Assembly: GCF_000236165.1 (NCBI RefSeq)
Contig: NZ_CM001373.1
Location: forward strand, 2,364,500-2,428,499
DNA: 64,000 nt
Direction of reading: 5' to 3'
DNA from: Fluoribacter dumoffii NY 23
GTDB lineage: Bacteria > Pseudomonadota > Gammaproteobacteria > Legionellales > Legionellaceae
The translations under genes were made by a program, and so were the position numbers. Below are positions 9,184 through 19,148 of this stretch, in pieces (the first letter of the stretch is position 1; every line of letters begins with the position of its first letter). The notes under the pieces are model-generated. The model had not been told where the DNA came from. It did no database searches and saw nothing but the letters and a program-made list of their open reading frames with translations.

Positions 9184-10035
9184 TCAGTGTTTTAATTTTT
9201 TCAGGATAAAAAACTCAAGCGACTCAATAGCCTTATTGTGTTTTTCTCTTTTTAACAAGGATACATGAATATCACTCAACTTAGGTAAAAAATCCTCATC
9301 AAGGCGGTCAAGATCATTTGGGATCATGCTCCGTTGTATTGCAGTAATTCCTAATCCTGCGCGTACAGCAGCCATTTTCACAGCATAACTGGGGCTGCTA
9401 AATGCCAGACGCCAGTTTAAGTGGTGCTTGTCTAAACAATCAATCACATTACCGCGATAAACGCACGGAGTCGGGGAAAGGACTAGAGGGATGGGGGATT
9501 TTTTGTTGAAATGGGTCAGCAGTTCCCTCTTACCCACCCAATCAACTGTTTCATTCCAAACATTTACACCCTCAGCAATTTGATTTCTCTGGTTGGTTTT
9601 GATTAAAATCAAATCAAAGTCACCTTTATCGAAGCGCTCAATTAAATTAAGAGTTAGCTCACATTCAACATTGAGCATCACCCGCGGATGAAGGCGTGAA
9701 AACTCCACTAACACATCGGATAAAATCATTGAAGCAAAATCCTCAGGCAAACCAAAACGAAGCTCCCCATGCAGCTCTGGCGCTTTAAATCGATCCAGGG
9801 ATTCACGATGAAGTTCATAAATTCTCTTTGCATACCCTAAAAAAATCTCTCCATCAGGAGTCAAAGATAACTCACGGCCACGAAGAATTAATGGTTTTTC
9901 AATCAGCTGTTCGAGTTTTGCAATCTGCTGACTAATCGCAGATTGGGTGCGCCCTACTCGAAGTGCTGCTTTGGTAAAACTCTGCGTTTCTGCGACCGCC
10001 AAAAAGCATTGCAAGGTTACTGTATCAAGACTCAT
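9184..10035 (-). CDS. LysR-family transcriptional regulator of the dab operon
   Basis: 283 residues. The N-terminal winged helix-turn-helix is clear (TLQCFLAVAETQSFTKAAL and RTQSAISQQIAKLEQ), followed by the periplasmic-binding-like effector domain. It is transcribed divergently from the DabB gene with about 100 bp between them, the classic LysR arrangement, so it most likely controls inorganic-carbon uptake in the manner of CbbR/CcmR regulators. Effector identity is unknown. Thirty bases downstream on the same strand is the ABC-type operon, which it could also influence. Confidence 0.9.
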   Translation of the reverse strand: MSLDTVTLQCFLAVAETQSFTKAALRVGRTQSAISQQIAKLEQLIEKPLILRGRELSLTPDGEIFLGYAKRIYELHRESLDRFKAPELHGELRFGLPEDFASMILSDVLVEFSRLHPRVMLNVECELTLNLIERFDKGDFDLILIKTNQRNQIAEGVNVWNETVDWVGKRELLTHFNKKSPIPLVLSPTPCVYRGNVIDCLDKHHLNWRLAFSSPSYAVKMAAVRAGLGITAIQRSMIPNDLDRLDEDFLPKLSDIHVSLLKREKHNKAIESLEFFILKKLKH

Positions 10036-10040
10036 TAGAA

Positions 10041-10120
10041 TTCCTAATTAAAATCATAAAAATTATTAATTTCACTTATATTAGTTTATCTTATATATTC
10101 TCATTGTAACAAAACAATTT
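10041..10120. promoter_or_regulatory. Divergent LysR/dabB control region
   Basis: This short AT-rich stretch separates the LysR gene from dabB and must contain both promoters. It holds an imperfect direct repeat, CTTATAT at 10076 and again at 10090, and several short AT palindromes of the T-N11-A kind that LysR proteins bind. No unambiguous -35/-10 pair could be picked out. Confidence 0.4.
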
Positions 10121-10135
10121 CTAATGAGGAATACT

Positions 10136-11653
10136 GTGAATAAGACAATAATTTTTTTCTATGGTGCGCTTCTGGTATGTCCAACTCTTGCTCTGCTCAT
10201 AAACTGTTGCAGCATCAAGAGACGAGCTGTCTCTGCGGCTTCTTGGGCAAGTCGATTTATTGGTTTTGGATTGATAATCAGTATTGGTTTACTCAGTTAT
10301 TTGAGCTTATCAAAAAAACCTGTGACTTATGTGCTTCTGAGTTTTAACACCCTAAGTTTGTTATTATGTAGTCTGATTTTATTGGTGAGCTTTATCGTTC
10401 ATCGATTTTCCCTAAAGTACATGGAGGGCGACCGGCTCTATTCACGTTATTTTTTAAATTTGGCAGCCATTACGTTGAGTGCTGTGATCATGGTTCTTGC
10501 AGATAACCTCTTTCTATTTTGGTTTTCTTGGTCGTTAAGCAACCTTTTCCTTATTACATTGATGGTTCACAAAAAAGAATGGATTGCAGCCAAAAACTCA
10601 GGTTGGCTCACGCTAAATACCTTATTGGTGGGAAGTCTCAGTTTACTGGCAGCCTTTACTTTAATCGGGTTAAATACTCAAACTGCCTCTATTCAAGCTT
10701 TAAACGTAAAAGAATTTATCAATTCACCTGTTTTTGCGGCAACCATGGCTTTGATAACGCTCACCGCATTAACTCAGTCCGCCATTTGGCCCTTTCATCG
10801 CTGGCTTATGAGCTCTTTAAACTCGCCCACTCCTGTTTCTGCTCTGATGCATGCAGGTCTTGTGAATGGCGGTGGAATCCTTATTGTAAAGTTTGCGCCT
10901 CTCTTTGCAGCGTCCACTAGTTTCCTCATGGTTATCTTTGTTCTTGGCGCTGTTTCAGCTTTTTTAGGAACATTTTGGAAGCTCATGCAGTATGACATCA
11001 AAAGAATGCTTGCCTGTTCCACACTGGCGCAAATGGGATTTATGATGATGCAATGTGGTTTGGGACTTTTTGCTGCTGCTGTTGCTCACTTGTGTTGGCA
11101 TGGTTTATTTAAGGCATATTTGTTTTTAAGCTCAGGTTCAGTCATTGCGCAACGAAGTAACAAACTCAAAGTCGATGGATACCCTCCTCTCCTTTTCTTA
11201 ATTGCAAGTATTAGCGGTTTTTTGGGGATGCTTGTTTTTGCATTCATGACCAATAAGCCTGTTTTATCTCTACAAGCAACCACCTTCTTACTGGCATTTG
11301 CATTCATTGCAGGAACTCAACTGATGTTGACGCTGATCAACACTCATTTGTCTATCAAAAATATAATAATCGGATTATTGGCGAGTTCCTTAACCGGTTT
11401 GATTTATGGTGCAAGTATACACCTGATTGAAACGCTGCTTCCTAATCTGATCCCGCTTTACTTACCTAAATTATCGATGCTGCATCTGAGTACTTTAGTT
11501 CTTTTCATATTGCCCTGGCTTCTGCTTAACCTTGGAGTACTGGAAAGAATAAAAGAGTCCAATTTCTGGTGCTGGCTCTATATGAATTTATTCAACCAAA
11601 GCCAGCCTTCCGCAAAAACTCTCACCGCATTTCGATCTGATTACAAATACTAA
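10136..11653 (+). CDS. dabB: DabB: NuoL/MrpA-like proton-channel subunit of inorganic carbon transporter
   Basis: About 505 residues of almost continuous hydrophobic helices belonging to the proton-conducting NuoL/M/N family. The conserved TQSAIWPFHRWLMSSLNSPTPVSALMH region, a hallmark of antiporter-like subunits, is intact, as is MQYDIKRMLACSTLAQMG. Without other complex I genes nearby and with DabA next, it is DabB, the membrane partner that couples cation flow to CO2 hydration. The ATG at 10124 has no ribosome site, whereas GTG at 10136 is preceded by AGGA five bases upstream; I prefer the GTG. The DabA gene starts 18 bp after the stop. Confidence 0.88.
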   Translation: MNKTIIFFYGALLVCPTLALLINCCSIKRRAVSAASWASRFIGFGLIISIGLLSYLSLSKKPVTYVLLSFNTLSLLLCSLILLVSFIVHRFSLKYMEGDRLYSRYFLNLAAITLSAVIMVLADNLFLFWFSWSLSNLFLITLMVHKKEWIAAKNSGWLTLNTLLVGSLSLLAAFTLIGLNTQTASIQALNVKEFINSPVFAATMALITLTALTQSAIWPFHRWLMSSLNSPTPVSALMHAGLVNGGGILIVKFAPLFAASTSFLMVIFVLGAVSAFLGTFWKLMQYDIKRMLACSTLAQMGFMMMQCGLGLFAAAVAHLCWHGLFKAYLFLSSGSVIAQRSNKLKVDGYPPLLFLIASISGFLGMLVFAFMTNKPVLSLQATTFLLAFAFIAGTQLMLTLINTHLSIKNIIIGLLASSLTGLIYGASIHLIETLLPNLIPLYLPKLSMLHLSTLVLFILPWLLLNLGVLERIKESNFWCWLYMNLFNQSQPSAKTLTAFRSDYKY

Positions 11654-11671
11654 TTATCCTGAGGAGTGAAC

Positions 11672-13957
11672 ATGAGTACAGCAAGAGAAATAGTAAACGA
11701 AGAAAAAATACAAGATCTCTCTAAAAACACAAATACTTCAGTCAAAGCCCTGAACACGAGACTTGAAGTGCGGGCATTGGTGGACAATGCCGCCAAAAAG
11801 ATTGCCCCCGTTTGGCCGCTAGAAACTTTTATAGCGTGTAATCCTCTCCAAGGATTTGAGGCAGAAACTTTTGAGCAAGCCATAGCAAAAGGCGGGTTTC
11901 GAAGAAAAGAATTTCCACGCAATCGTGCTTTAGAAAATGTTAATTTGCACATGATTAAATGGTGTGGAGGTTTTTTCGATGCAGGACAAGGGGTTATAGA
12001 AATGCCGCATCGTGACAAAGGATTTTATTTTGGATTCTTAAAATTAGCTAGTTTTGATAAAACGCTTCATCAGAATAAAAAAGAAGTAAAACAGTGGTTA
12101 TTGAACCTCCCTGAATCTGCTGAAGAAGCGATTACTCTTTGCCTGAAAAAACTTCAGGTACCTAAAGAAAAAGCAGAAGAATTCATCACCCAAACCTTCC
12201 TCCATTTACCCGGTTGGGCTGGTTTTGTTAAATGGAAAACTCACTGGCAAAATTCAACGGCAGGAGACAAACAACCAGTTACATTAACTGATTTTCTTGC
12301 GGTCCGCCTGGTGATTACCTGTTTGCTATGTCCCGAAGCAGCCCAAGAAAAAAAAAACGAAGAAGATGGTTCTTTGGTTCAAGAAGTTCTTGAGCACTTA
12401 AAAGAAAATGAAAAAAATTATGAACAGGCATTGCTACAAACAATTTTGCCTGAGGTCAAGAGATTGGCAGTCAGGACCCAAAGAGCCGAGGCACAACTGG
12501 TATTTTGTATTGATGTACGCTCCGAACCCATCCGACGGGCCATAGAAAAATTAGGCAATTATCAAACTCTAGGATTTGCAGGCTTTTTTGGTTTACCTAT
12601 CCGCGTACAGGAATTTGAGAGTGGTAAAATGAAAGATTGCTGCCCTGTATTATTGAAGCCACGTTATCGTATTGATGAAAAACCAAGTGCTGCAAATGCG
12701 AGTTCCATAGAAAAATACCAGCAAGGGAGAGAAATAAAATCCAGCCTAAGCAAAATCTATCAAGAATTAAAATATAATGTTGCAACACCTTTTGCCTTAG
12801 CTGAAACCCTTGGCGCCTGGTGTGGCTTGAAGATGTTATTTCAATCACTTGCTCCAAGTTTTACCAGGCAAACCAGTAAAACTTTAAACCATTACTTTAC
12901 CCCGAAAATCCAAACAGAACCTTCATTTGAATTAGATGAGACCGATTTGGCACATGGAATTGCCCTAAGCGAGCAGATTGACTATGCAGAAACTGTATTA
13001 AGACTCATGGGGCTCACTTCAGATTTTGCAAAACTCATCATTCTTTGCGGCCATGGAAGTACTACAGCAAATAATCCTTATGCTTCAGCTCTGGATTGTG
13101 GTGCCTGTGGCGGGAATCATGGGGGTATGAATGCTAAATTATTAGCCGCGATTCTTAATAAAACAGATGTACGAAGAGCTTTAGAGGATAAAGGCATTCA
13201 TATTCCTCTAGACACAGTATTTTATGGTGCGCTTCACAATACCACTACCGACACCATTGAAATTTATAATCTTAAAACAAGCAAAGTAATTTATCCCACT
13301 CTGTTAAACCAGTTACTTGCGGATTTAGAAGAGGCAAGGAGCAACAATAATTTAGAAAGATGTCGAAAATTAAACTCAACGAATGCAGCAAAAGACATTC
13401 GGCGAAGAAGTCAGGATTGGTCTGAAACACGACCTGAATGGGGTCTTGCCCGCAATGCTGCTTTTATTGTTGCCCCACGCACACTAACCAAAAACATCAA
13501 TCTTGATGGTCGATGTTTCTTGCATTCTTACGATTGGCAACAAGACCCTGAAGGAACCTACCTTGAAACGATTCTTACTGCACCCATGGTGGTTGCCCAA
13601 TGGATTAATACCCAGTATTTGTTTTCAACCCTTGATAATGTTGCCTACGGAAGCGGCAGTAAGATCACCCATAATGTCACAGGGAAAATTGGCATCATGC
13701 AAGGTAATGGCAGCGATTTAATGCATGGCTTACCCCTACAGTCCGTGATGAGCAGTGATGAAAGCCCTTACCATCAGCCACAACGCTTGCTCGCTTTAGT
13801 TTACGCACCACAAGAAGTCGTTTCCAACATCATCCAACGGCAAGCGATTTTAAAAACTTTGTTTTTGAATCAATGGGTTCATCTAGTCCTCATTGATCCG
13901 AGTAATGGTTTAGCCTACAAACTGAATGAAACAGGCAATTGGATTTTAGCCAACTAA
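11672..13957 (+). CDS. dabA: DabA: inorganic carbon uptake subunit (DUF2309)
   Basis: 761 residues from the ATG at 11672, preceded by GAGGAG; the GTG at 11666 would lie inside that ribosome site. DabA is a cytoplasmic-face, beta-carbonic-anhydrase-like zinc protein that, with DabB, converts CO2 to bicarbonate vectorially. The zinc/active-site set is visible: Cys279-Ile-Asp281 in FCIDVRSE, His461 in CGHGSTT, and Cys476 in [13 protein letters not shown]. The His-to-Cys spacing of 15 equals that of the characterised Halothiobacillus DabA (His524, Cys539). All catalytic positions are present, so the transporter should be functional. Confidence 0.93.
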   Translation: MSTAREIVNEEKIQDLSKNTNTSVKALNTRLEVRALVDNAAKKIAPVWPLETFIACNPLQGFEAETFEQAIAKGGFRRKEFPRNRALENVNLHMIKWCGGFFDAGQGVIEMPHRDKGFYFGFLKLASFDKTLHQNKKEVKQWLLNLPESAEEAITLCLKKLQVPKEKAEEFITQTFLHLPGWAGFVKWKTHWQNSTAGDKQPVTLTDFLAVRLVITCLLCPEAAQEKKNEEDGSLVQEVLEHLKENEKNYEQALLQTILPEVKRLAVRTQRAEAQLVFCIDVRSEPIRRAIEKLGNYQTLGFAGFFGLPIRVQEFESGKMKDCCPVLLKPRYRIDEKPSAANASSIEKYQQGREIKSSLSKIYQELKYNVATPFALAETLGAWCGLKMLFQSLAPSFTRQTSKTLNHYFTPKIQTEPSFELDETDLAHGIALSEQIDYAETVLRLMGLTSDFAKLIILCGHGSTTANNPYASALDCGACGGNHGGMNAKLLAAILNKTDVRRALEDKGIHIPLDTVFYGALHNTTTDTIEIYNLKTSKVIYPTLLNQLLADLEEARSNNNLERCRKLNSTNAAKDIRRRSQDWSETRPEWGLARNAAFIVAPRTLTKNINLDGRCFLHSYDWQQDPEGTYLETILTAPMVVAQWINTQYLFSTLDNVAYGSGSKITHNVTGKIGIMQGNGSDLMHGLPLQSVMSSDESPYHQPQRLLALVYAPQEVVSNIIQRQAILKTLFLNQWVHLVLIDPSNGLAYKLNETGNWILAN

Positions 13958-13972
13958 AACGTGGAGAAAAAA

Positions 13973-14341
13973 ATGAAAGTAATTAAAGTTCAAGAACGAA
14001 AAGATATTGGCATTAACCTGCATCCCATGAAAAAAATAGAAATCATAGTTTCTGGCGAGCATGAGCAGCTGGTGACCTCGATGATGGAAGAAGCGCAAGT
14101 CACAGGGTTTACTTTATTGAGAAACATCTCAGGTAAAGGCCATAATGGATTTCATGAAGGAAAAATATTATTCAATGACAGGGCTTCACTCATTATGTTT
14201 CTAGCCGTCGCTCCAGAAGAGGTAATTGCAACCCTCGCTTTAGGAATGAAAACCTTATTTAAACAGAATTCGGGGGTTATGTTTGTCTCCGATGTGAGTG
14301 TGGCGCGAATGGATTATTTTCACTCAATCACAGGAGCCTAA
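13973..14341 (+). CDS. PII-like signalling protein of the DAB operon
   Basis: 122 residues from the ATG at 13973, which has GGAG seven bases upstream; the earlier GTG at 13961 overlaps that site. The fold pattern KKIEIIVSGEHEQLVTSMM, then GFTLLRNISGKGHNGFHEGK, then ASLIMFLAVAP fits the beta-alpha-beta repeats and T-loop of the PII/CutA-like superfamily. PII-like proteins commonly accompany DabA/DabB or SbtA and are thought to sense adenyl nucleotides or bicarbonate to gate uptake. It lies 15 bp after dabA and 2 bp before the DUF6671 gene, clearly within one operon. Confidence 0.82.
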   Translation: MKVIKVQERKDIGINLHPMKKIEIIVSGEHEQLVTSMMEEAQVTGFTLLRNISGKGHNGFHEGKILFNDRASLIMFLAVAPEEVIATLALGMKTLFKQNSGVMFVSDVSVARMDYFHSITGA

Positions 14342-14343
14342 GC

Positions 14344-15177
14344 ATGCATTATCAGAATAAAGCGATTTTACTTGCTTCAAAACATGAGAAAGAAAAGGCT
14401 ATTTCCAGTGTATTTTTTGATAGACTCTCGTGCACACTTGATGTGCACGAATTTGATACCGACCAATTTGGTACATTTACTGGTGAAATAGCAAGGACAT
14501 TAAGTGCCTATGATACCTGTGTTTTAAAAGCAAGACGCGCTGCAGAACATTATGGGTACGACCTGGCAATTGCGAGCGAGGGAAGTTTTGGCCCTCATCC
14601 CGCGTTTCCATTTATTCCCAGTGACCATGAAATTATGGTGTTTTTAGATCGCAAAAACAATTGGATTATTGCAGAGCAATATATTACGCCCAAAACAAAT
14701 TACCGCGTGATGACCATAACCCCTCAAACAGAGCTCAACGATTTTTTAGAAAAGGCAGGTTTTCCCGAGCATGCAGTAACCCTGCAAATTGACAGCGACA
14801 AAACCGTTGTTGCGAAAGGGATTAAAGACATCAAGACGCTCGAGAATGCCTTGCATCTTGGGTTTAAACAAACTAAGGAGCTCCTACTTGCAACGGATAT
14901 GAGAGCCATGATGAACCCAACAAGGATGTCTGCAATTTCTGTTCTCGCTCAAAAGTTAGTCGAGCGAATCCTATGTTGTTGTCCTAGTTGTTGTACTCCT
15001 GGTTTTGGGTTTAAAGAACGCTCCGGTCGTCTTGCTTGCAAGGAATGTGGCTCTGTAACTTCCTTATACCAGCAAGAAATATGGGGCTGCATCCAATGCG
15101 ATTATCGCAGCACCCGTCCTCGAAACGACGGTTTGGAATCAGCAGATCCTCAATATTGTGATACATGTAATCCCTAA
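14344..15177 (+). CDS. DUF6671-type protein with C-terminal zinc ribbons
   Basis: 277 residues. The N-terminal two thirds form a soluble alpha/beta domain with conserved-looking ASEGSFGPHPAFPFIPSDHE and TDMRAMMNPTRM stretches. The C-terminal 70 residues contain Cys clusters (CCPSCCTPG, CKECGS, CIQCDY, CDTCNP) forming one or two zinc ribbons. This matches my memory of DUF6671 proteins encoded beside DAB operons; a biochemical role is not known to me. Its gene begins two bases after the PII-like stop. A role in assembling or regulating the DabA zinc site would be a guess. Confidence 0.75.
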   Translation: MHYQNKAILLASKHEKEKAISSVFFDRLSCTLDVHEFDTDQFGTFTGEIARTLSAYDTCVLKARRAAEHYGYDLAIASEGSFGPHPAFPFIPSDHEIMVFLDRKNNWIIAEQYITPKTNYRVMTITPQTELNDFLEKAGFPEHAVTLQIDSDKTVVAKGIKDIKTLENALHLGFKQTKELLLATDMRAMMNPTRMSAISVLAQKLVERILCCCPSCCTPGFGFKERSGRLACKECGSVTSLYQQEIWGCIQCDYRSTRPRNDGLESADPQYCDTCNP

Positions 15178-15787
15178 AAAATACTCCGGTTATGGGTATA
15201 AAGGGGAAAGAACATTTAACTTTGAATCATTATGAGGTCTCAGCTGTTGCCGCTAATTGATGAGAGCGTTAAAACATGAGATGACATCAACACAGGGCAT
15301 CGAGCTCCAAACCATTCATTAAAATAATTAGAACTCGGGTAAATGCTCATCAAGGTTACTAATCGGCATTACTGCCATTTCTTTCCAGGTAAACCGTTAT
15401 TTGGAAAGGGGGCAACCTTTGTCTTTTAAAAATCCTTAAAATTAAAAGTCATATAACCTCCCTGTGTATTCCACTAATAGTATACCTGGTTATAGGATAA
15501 AACTGCACAATCGTTTTTATAGGACCGGCTGCGTTCAGGTCTCGTTAATAAAGCCAGGATTGTCCCTTAAAAGGATTTATTTGCTCTAATTAGCCCCAGT
15601 GCAAGTGGACAAATTAATATATCAATGTCATAGGAACCTAAAAATAATCCTCTTTAAAACAATAGGTTAGCTCGAATTGTATTTTTGCACGCAAGGTATG
15701 TGGTAAAAATTTAACCTGTTGCCCTATGCATAAACCCAATATTATGGAATAATTATTGACCATTTTTGGCAAATTTAGTTTACTTAT
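15178..15787. other. Intergenic region without recognisable gene
   Basis: This stretch of about 610 bases follows the dab operon. No frame gives a convincing protein, no tRNA fold is apparent and no strong hairpin with a T-run was found immediately after the DUF6671 gene. It ends in the leader of the L,D-transpeptidase gene. Confidence 0.5.
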
Positions 15788-16273
15788 ATGAAAATTAAAG
15801 CATTTATTTTGATGTTCTCTATTTTTTTCCCCGTCGCTTTATTTGCTAGTGGGACTTGTCCTTTAGCAAACGGAATCAATGTACATACTGCAAAGCGAGT
15901 TTTAAATATTTGTAAAAAGGGAACAGTAGTCAAATCCTTTAAAGTAGCTCTCGGATATAGAGGCGTCGGTAAAAAGAAGGCGGGGGATAATAAGACCCCC
16001 ATTGGTTTATATGGATTAGCCTATCCTCGAAAATCCAGTCAATTTAAAGTCTTTATTCCAATTCTTTATCCAACCAGCAAGCAACGGGCGGCAGGGTATA
16101 CTGGGCGAGATGTAGGTATCCATGGACCAACTCAAAACTCTGGGCTAATAAGTTGGTTAAACAATTTACCCAATTCAACGCGTGGATGTATTGCTGTTGG
16201 CAAAAATAGTTATATTGAATATGTAGCTCAATGGGTCAAAGCAAATCCCGGATCTAAGGTTTTAATTATTTAG
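15788..16273 (+). CDS. L,D-transpeptidase (YkuD domain), secreted
   Basis: 161 residues with a signal peptide (FILMFSIFFPVALFAS), so it acts in the periplasm. The YkuD catalytic pattern is present: VGIHGPT at His112 and STRGCIAV with the nucleophile Cys134. These enzymes form 3-3 peptidoglycan cross-links or attach proteins to the wall; short single-domain forms like this may also act as murein L,D-carboxypeptidases or hydrolases. The gene stands alone after a long non-coding region and converges with the kinase-like gene at 16385. Confidence 0.9.
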   Translation: MKIKAFILMFSIFFPVALFASGTCPLANGINVHTAKRVLNICKKGTVVKSFKVALGYRGVGKKKAGDNKTPIGLYGLAYPRKSSQFKVFIPILYPTSKQRAAGYTGRDVGIHGPTQNSGLISWLNNLPNSTRGCIAVGKNSYIEYVAQWVKANPGSKVLII

Positions 16274-16384
16274 GAAAATCGAAAACCTCTCCTACATAAA
16301 AACAGGCTTATTTAGCAAATATATTAGGAACAACTGCATGGATATCAAGTCCAAGGCCGGTTCATCCCCCTTCAACAACTGGAT

Positions 16385-16948
16385 TTAATAGAAGTCCAGT
16401 TGTAGATGTGAATCTAATTCATTTTCCACTACATGACTAAAAAGGGCTGGCATTTTTTCTTGGATTTGTTGGAGCAGAAGTTCATCTGCTTGCTGATTAT
16501 TTTGCAACAGAATTATTTCGTGGGAAGGAGTCTCAAAAAATTTATCCATTTCTTTGGCATATCGCGGACTTACTTTACTTTCTTTATTTTGAAAGCGGCT
16601 GGTAATGAAATTTTCGCGAACCCTGGGTGCAACATCGATCATTACAAATTTAAGATCAGGTATGGCATTTAATAGCTTAAGCCGATGTTTGTCGAGATAC
16701 ATCGCTTGGGAGATAACGAAACTCTGCGTTGGATTTTTTTCTTTTTGGTTTTTAATTACATCAATCAGAACAACAACAAATTCATCTATCATATCGGGAG
16801 TCATTTGTTCGTCTTCAATTAAACAGTCTAACATTCTTGGGGTGATATGATTATCTCCATCAATATGGAGAATGTTCTGCTTTTCGAGCAGTCTGCCTAC
16901 ATAACTTTTTCCCGAGCCAGTCTTACCAAATAAAAAATAAATGGTCAT
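16385..16948 (-). CDS. P-loop kinase-like protein (shikimate/gluconate kinase fold)
   Basis: 187 residues beginning MTIYFLFGKTGSGKSYVG, a textbook Walker A loop at the extreme N-terminus, followed by LHIDGDNHITPRML (a DGD motif, the usual substrate-site acidic cluster) and a likely lid region rich in Arg (APRVRENFITSRFQNKESK). This organisation fits the small-molecule kinase group (gluconate kinase, adenylylsulfate kinase, CPT-like). The substrate is not identifiable. The open frame reaches a GTG at 16966, but the ATG at 16948 places the P-loop at the family-usual distance from the N-terminus. Confidence 0.7.
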   Translation of the reverse strand: MTIYFLFGKTGSGKSYVGRLLEKQNILHIDGDNHITPRMLDCLIEDEQMTPDMIDEFVVVLIDVIKNQKEKNPTQSFVISQAMYLDKHRLKLLNAIPDLKFVMIDVAPRVRENFITSRFQNKESKVSPRYAKEMDKFFETPSHEIILLQNNQQADELLLQQIQEKMPALFSHVVENELDSHLQLDFY

Positions 16949-17091
16949 TGTTTCTACCGATATCACTCTATTAAATAAACATACCTTAAAATAAGGCGCA
17001 GGGATATTGATTTATCCAGTAATCCATCTGCTACCTTCAGAAAGTTCAAGTCGGATTTTAGAGTTTTTAAAAGTACCTTTATCTTTTTCCT

Positions 17092-18627
17092 TTAACATAC
17101 TTCGCAATGTTTTTTAAGATATTTTGAAAGGATCAGGTACACGCCATTTGTCCAACCAAATCCAATCTCATTGGTATTATAACTGTACTTAATTTTATTA
17201 TCAGTTTGCGTATTGATAGCATGCACATCATATTTTTCGAATATAGCCTGATCCTTTTCAAATCCCCTATTTACGGTATTTATAAACTTTGCGGCAACTT
17301 CCATGGCATATTGCTCGTAACCATATTTCTCAAGGCCAATCGCTGCAAAGTATTGCAAGGGAGCCCAACCAAAAGGTGCATCCCATTGTAATCCCGAATC
17401 ATTTGTGCTTGTTACAATGCCGCCTTTCATGAGTAAATCGGGTAAATGTTTCACTACGGCAGCAGCTTGGGCTTTGGAAGCTATTCCTGCCCATAAAGGA
17501 TAAAAGGTGGTAGCAAAAGGATAATGCTTTCGTTTTTTCTTTTTAAAGTTGTAATCCAGATAATAACCTGTCGCTTCATCCCATAAATAACGATTTATAT
17601 TGTCCGCACGTCTTTGTGCACGCATCTGCCATTTGCTTGCTTCTTTATTACTACCTAATAGTTCATGTATTTTTTTTATGTCACATTCCATTTGGTATAA
17701 TAAAACATTCAAATCTACCGGTGCATAATCCAGAATACCTGCCCCAAATGGTCCGTATTTTGCAGTAATATCAAAGCCAGACTCCCTGATAGTTCTGTCG
17801 GCAATAAAAAAATAATTCGTCAGTCGATTTTTTGTGCCGTCATAAAAAAGCTTTTTATCATAATCCGAGACCTCGTGGGTTTTAAAATAATTTAATACTT
17901 TTTGGTAATACAAGGGAGATTCTTCAGGAGTACGCCCTTCCCCGCCTGAATAATAGCGGGATAAGCCAATATGCGGAATCGCATGCGGTGCTGTTGTCCA
18001 CAAACAGTAAGTTTTTTCAATTGCAGGCAATGTAGACTTTAACCAATCCTTATCTGGGACTTTACCATAGTACGCCAATATCATTTCCGTGAGTAATGGA
18101 GGCTGGGTTCTTCCCAGATAATACGTGCGGTTGGCATTTAAAATCATCCCATAATTTATTACTTCATAAATTAAATTGTCCACCATATTCCTGGCAAGAC
18201 TAAACCGCTTATTTTCAAGCAGTCCCAGCTCAATGAAAAAACTATCCCAAGCATACATCTCATTAAATCGTCCTCCGGGTACTACATAAGGATAAGGGAG
18301 ATAAAGGAGCCCATGCTTTTTAACCCGCACAGCATCCTTAGATAAATAAGCGAATTTTACATGGTTTGCTATTTTTGGATTTTTTGTTTCGACTTCTTTG
18401 AGGTTTTCTCCCGGAGGTAAATAAACTATAAGTTCATCTACTGATAATTTAGGATCAAAACTCGATTGCAGCCAATCTTTCCGAGTTAATAAATCCCAAC
18501 TCTTATCAATGTATTGAGTCACTTTTAATTCAATATCATCCACTTCCCTGGAAAATGCATTTTTAAAAAATAAAAGGAGTACCAACAAAAAATAAAATAC
18601 CCCGTGGTGTTTATAGATTTTACACAA
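17092..18627 (-). CDS. treA: Periplasmic trehalase (GH37)
   Basis: Hydrolyses trehalose to two glucose molecules. Both GH37 signatures are visible: PGGRFNEMYAWDSFFIELG (signature 1, with the catalytic-site Trp-Asp) and QWDAPFGWAPLQYFA (signature 2). GGEGRTPEESPLYY and GFDITAKYGPFG are further conserved stretches. The open frame runs to 18705, but a TTG at 18627 preceded by AAGGAAG gives a proper signal peptide (YKHHGVFYFLLVLLLFFKNAFS), so 512 residues from this rare start is my choice. Export implies scavenging of external trehalose. The neighbours appear unrelated. Confidence 0.92.
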   Translation of the reverse strand: MCKIYKHHGVFYFLLVLLLFFKNAFSREVDDIELKVTQYIDKSWDLLTRKDWLQSSFDPKLSVDELIVYLPPGENLKEVETKNPKIANHVKFAYLSKDAVRVKKHGLLYLPYPYVVPGGRFNEMYAWDSFFIELGLLENKRFSLARNMVDNLIYEVINYGMILNANRTYYLGRTQPPLLTEMILAYYGKVPDKDWLKSTLPAIEKTYCLWTTAPHAIPHIGLSRYYSGGEGRTPEESPLYYQKVLNYFKTHEVSDYDKKLFYDGTKNRLTNYFFIADRTIRESGFDITAKYGPFGAGILDYAPVDLNVLLYQMECDIKKIHELLGSNKEASKWQMRAQRRADNINRYLWDEATGYYLDYNFKKKKRKHYPFATTFYPLWAGIASKAQAAAVVKHLPDLLMKGGIVTSTNDSGLQWDAPFGWAPLQYFAAIGLEKYGYEQYAMEVAAKFINTVNRGFEKDQAIFEKYDVHAINTQTDNKIKYSYNTNEIGFGWTNGVYLILSKYLKKHCEVC

Positions 18628-19148
18628 GATAACTTCCTTTTTTCTAGATTTAAATAGATTTGAATTTACAAGAAAGCTTGAAAGGAATTGGCCAACAAAT
18701 TGCAACTAAGTCTTTTAGCATACTGGGCTTTAGGATGATGAACTCGATGAAACATAATTAAAATTCCTTTTTATTATTTTTTATCTATTCAGAAATAAGT
18801 CCTTTCGCAATAAGTTTCGGTTGATTAACTCAATGAATCAATTTAGCCCCCCGGAACAATAAATCTCATTATCTTCTATGCGCGCTGTAACAATAATGAA
18901 AATAAAAATCTATACTCACAAAATGTTAGAAGAGAATCTAATGCAGTCTTTATAACTAAGTACAATGGGAAAAATAAAAAAAATCGTATCAACGGTATGT
19001 CGATTCTTTTACATCTTAATAACAACAGCAATCAATTTCAATCTTAAAATGGATTATTCTGTTGCAAAAACTGATGAAAATTTAAAAGGGACATTGCTCA
19101 TGTGTAAGTAAATTTTTGATTTGGATGTTAAAAAAAATTTCTCATTTT
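18628..19148. other. Intergenic region with a doubtful 48-codon ORF
   Basis: About 520 AT-rich bases between trehalase and the TTL-like gene. A plus-strand frame at 18965-19111 (starting MGKIKKIVSTVCRFFY, one hydrophobic stretch) is the only candidate, but it lacks a ribosome site and may be chance. Nothing else is recognisable. Confidence 0.35.

Noticed and set aside
10136..11653. NADH dehydrogenase subunit L (complex I)
   Set aside because: No other nuo genes are adjacent and DabA follows directly, so it is assigned to the DAB pump.
18965..19111. 48-codon plus-strand ORF between trehalase and TTL-like genes
   Set aside because: No ribosome site or promoter; hydrophobic stretch is what AT-rich spacer gives by chance. 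Mentioned only in the spacer entry.
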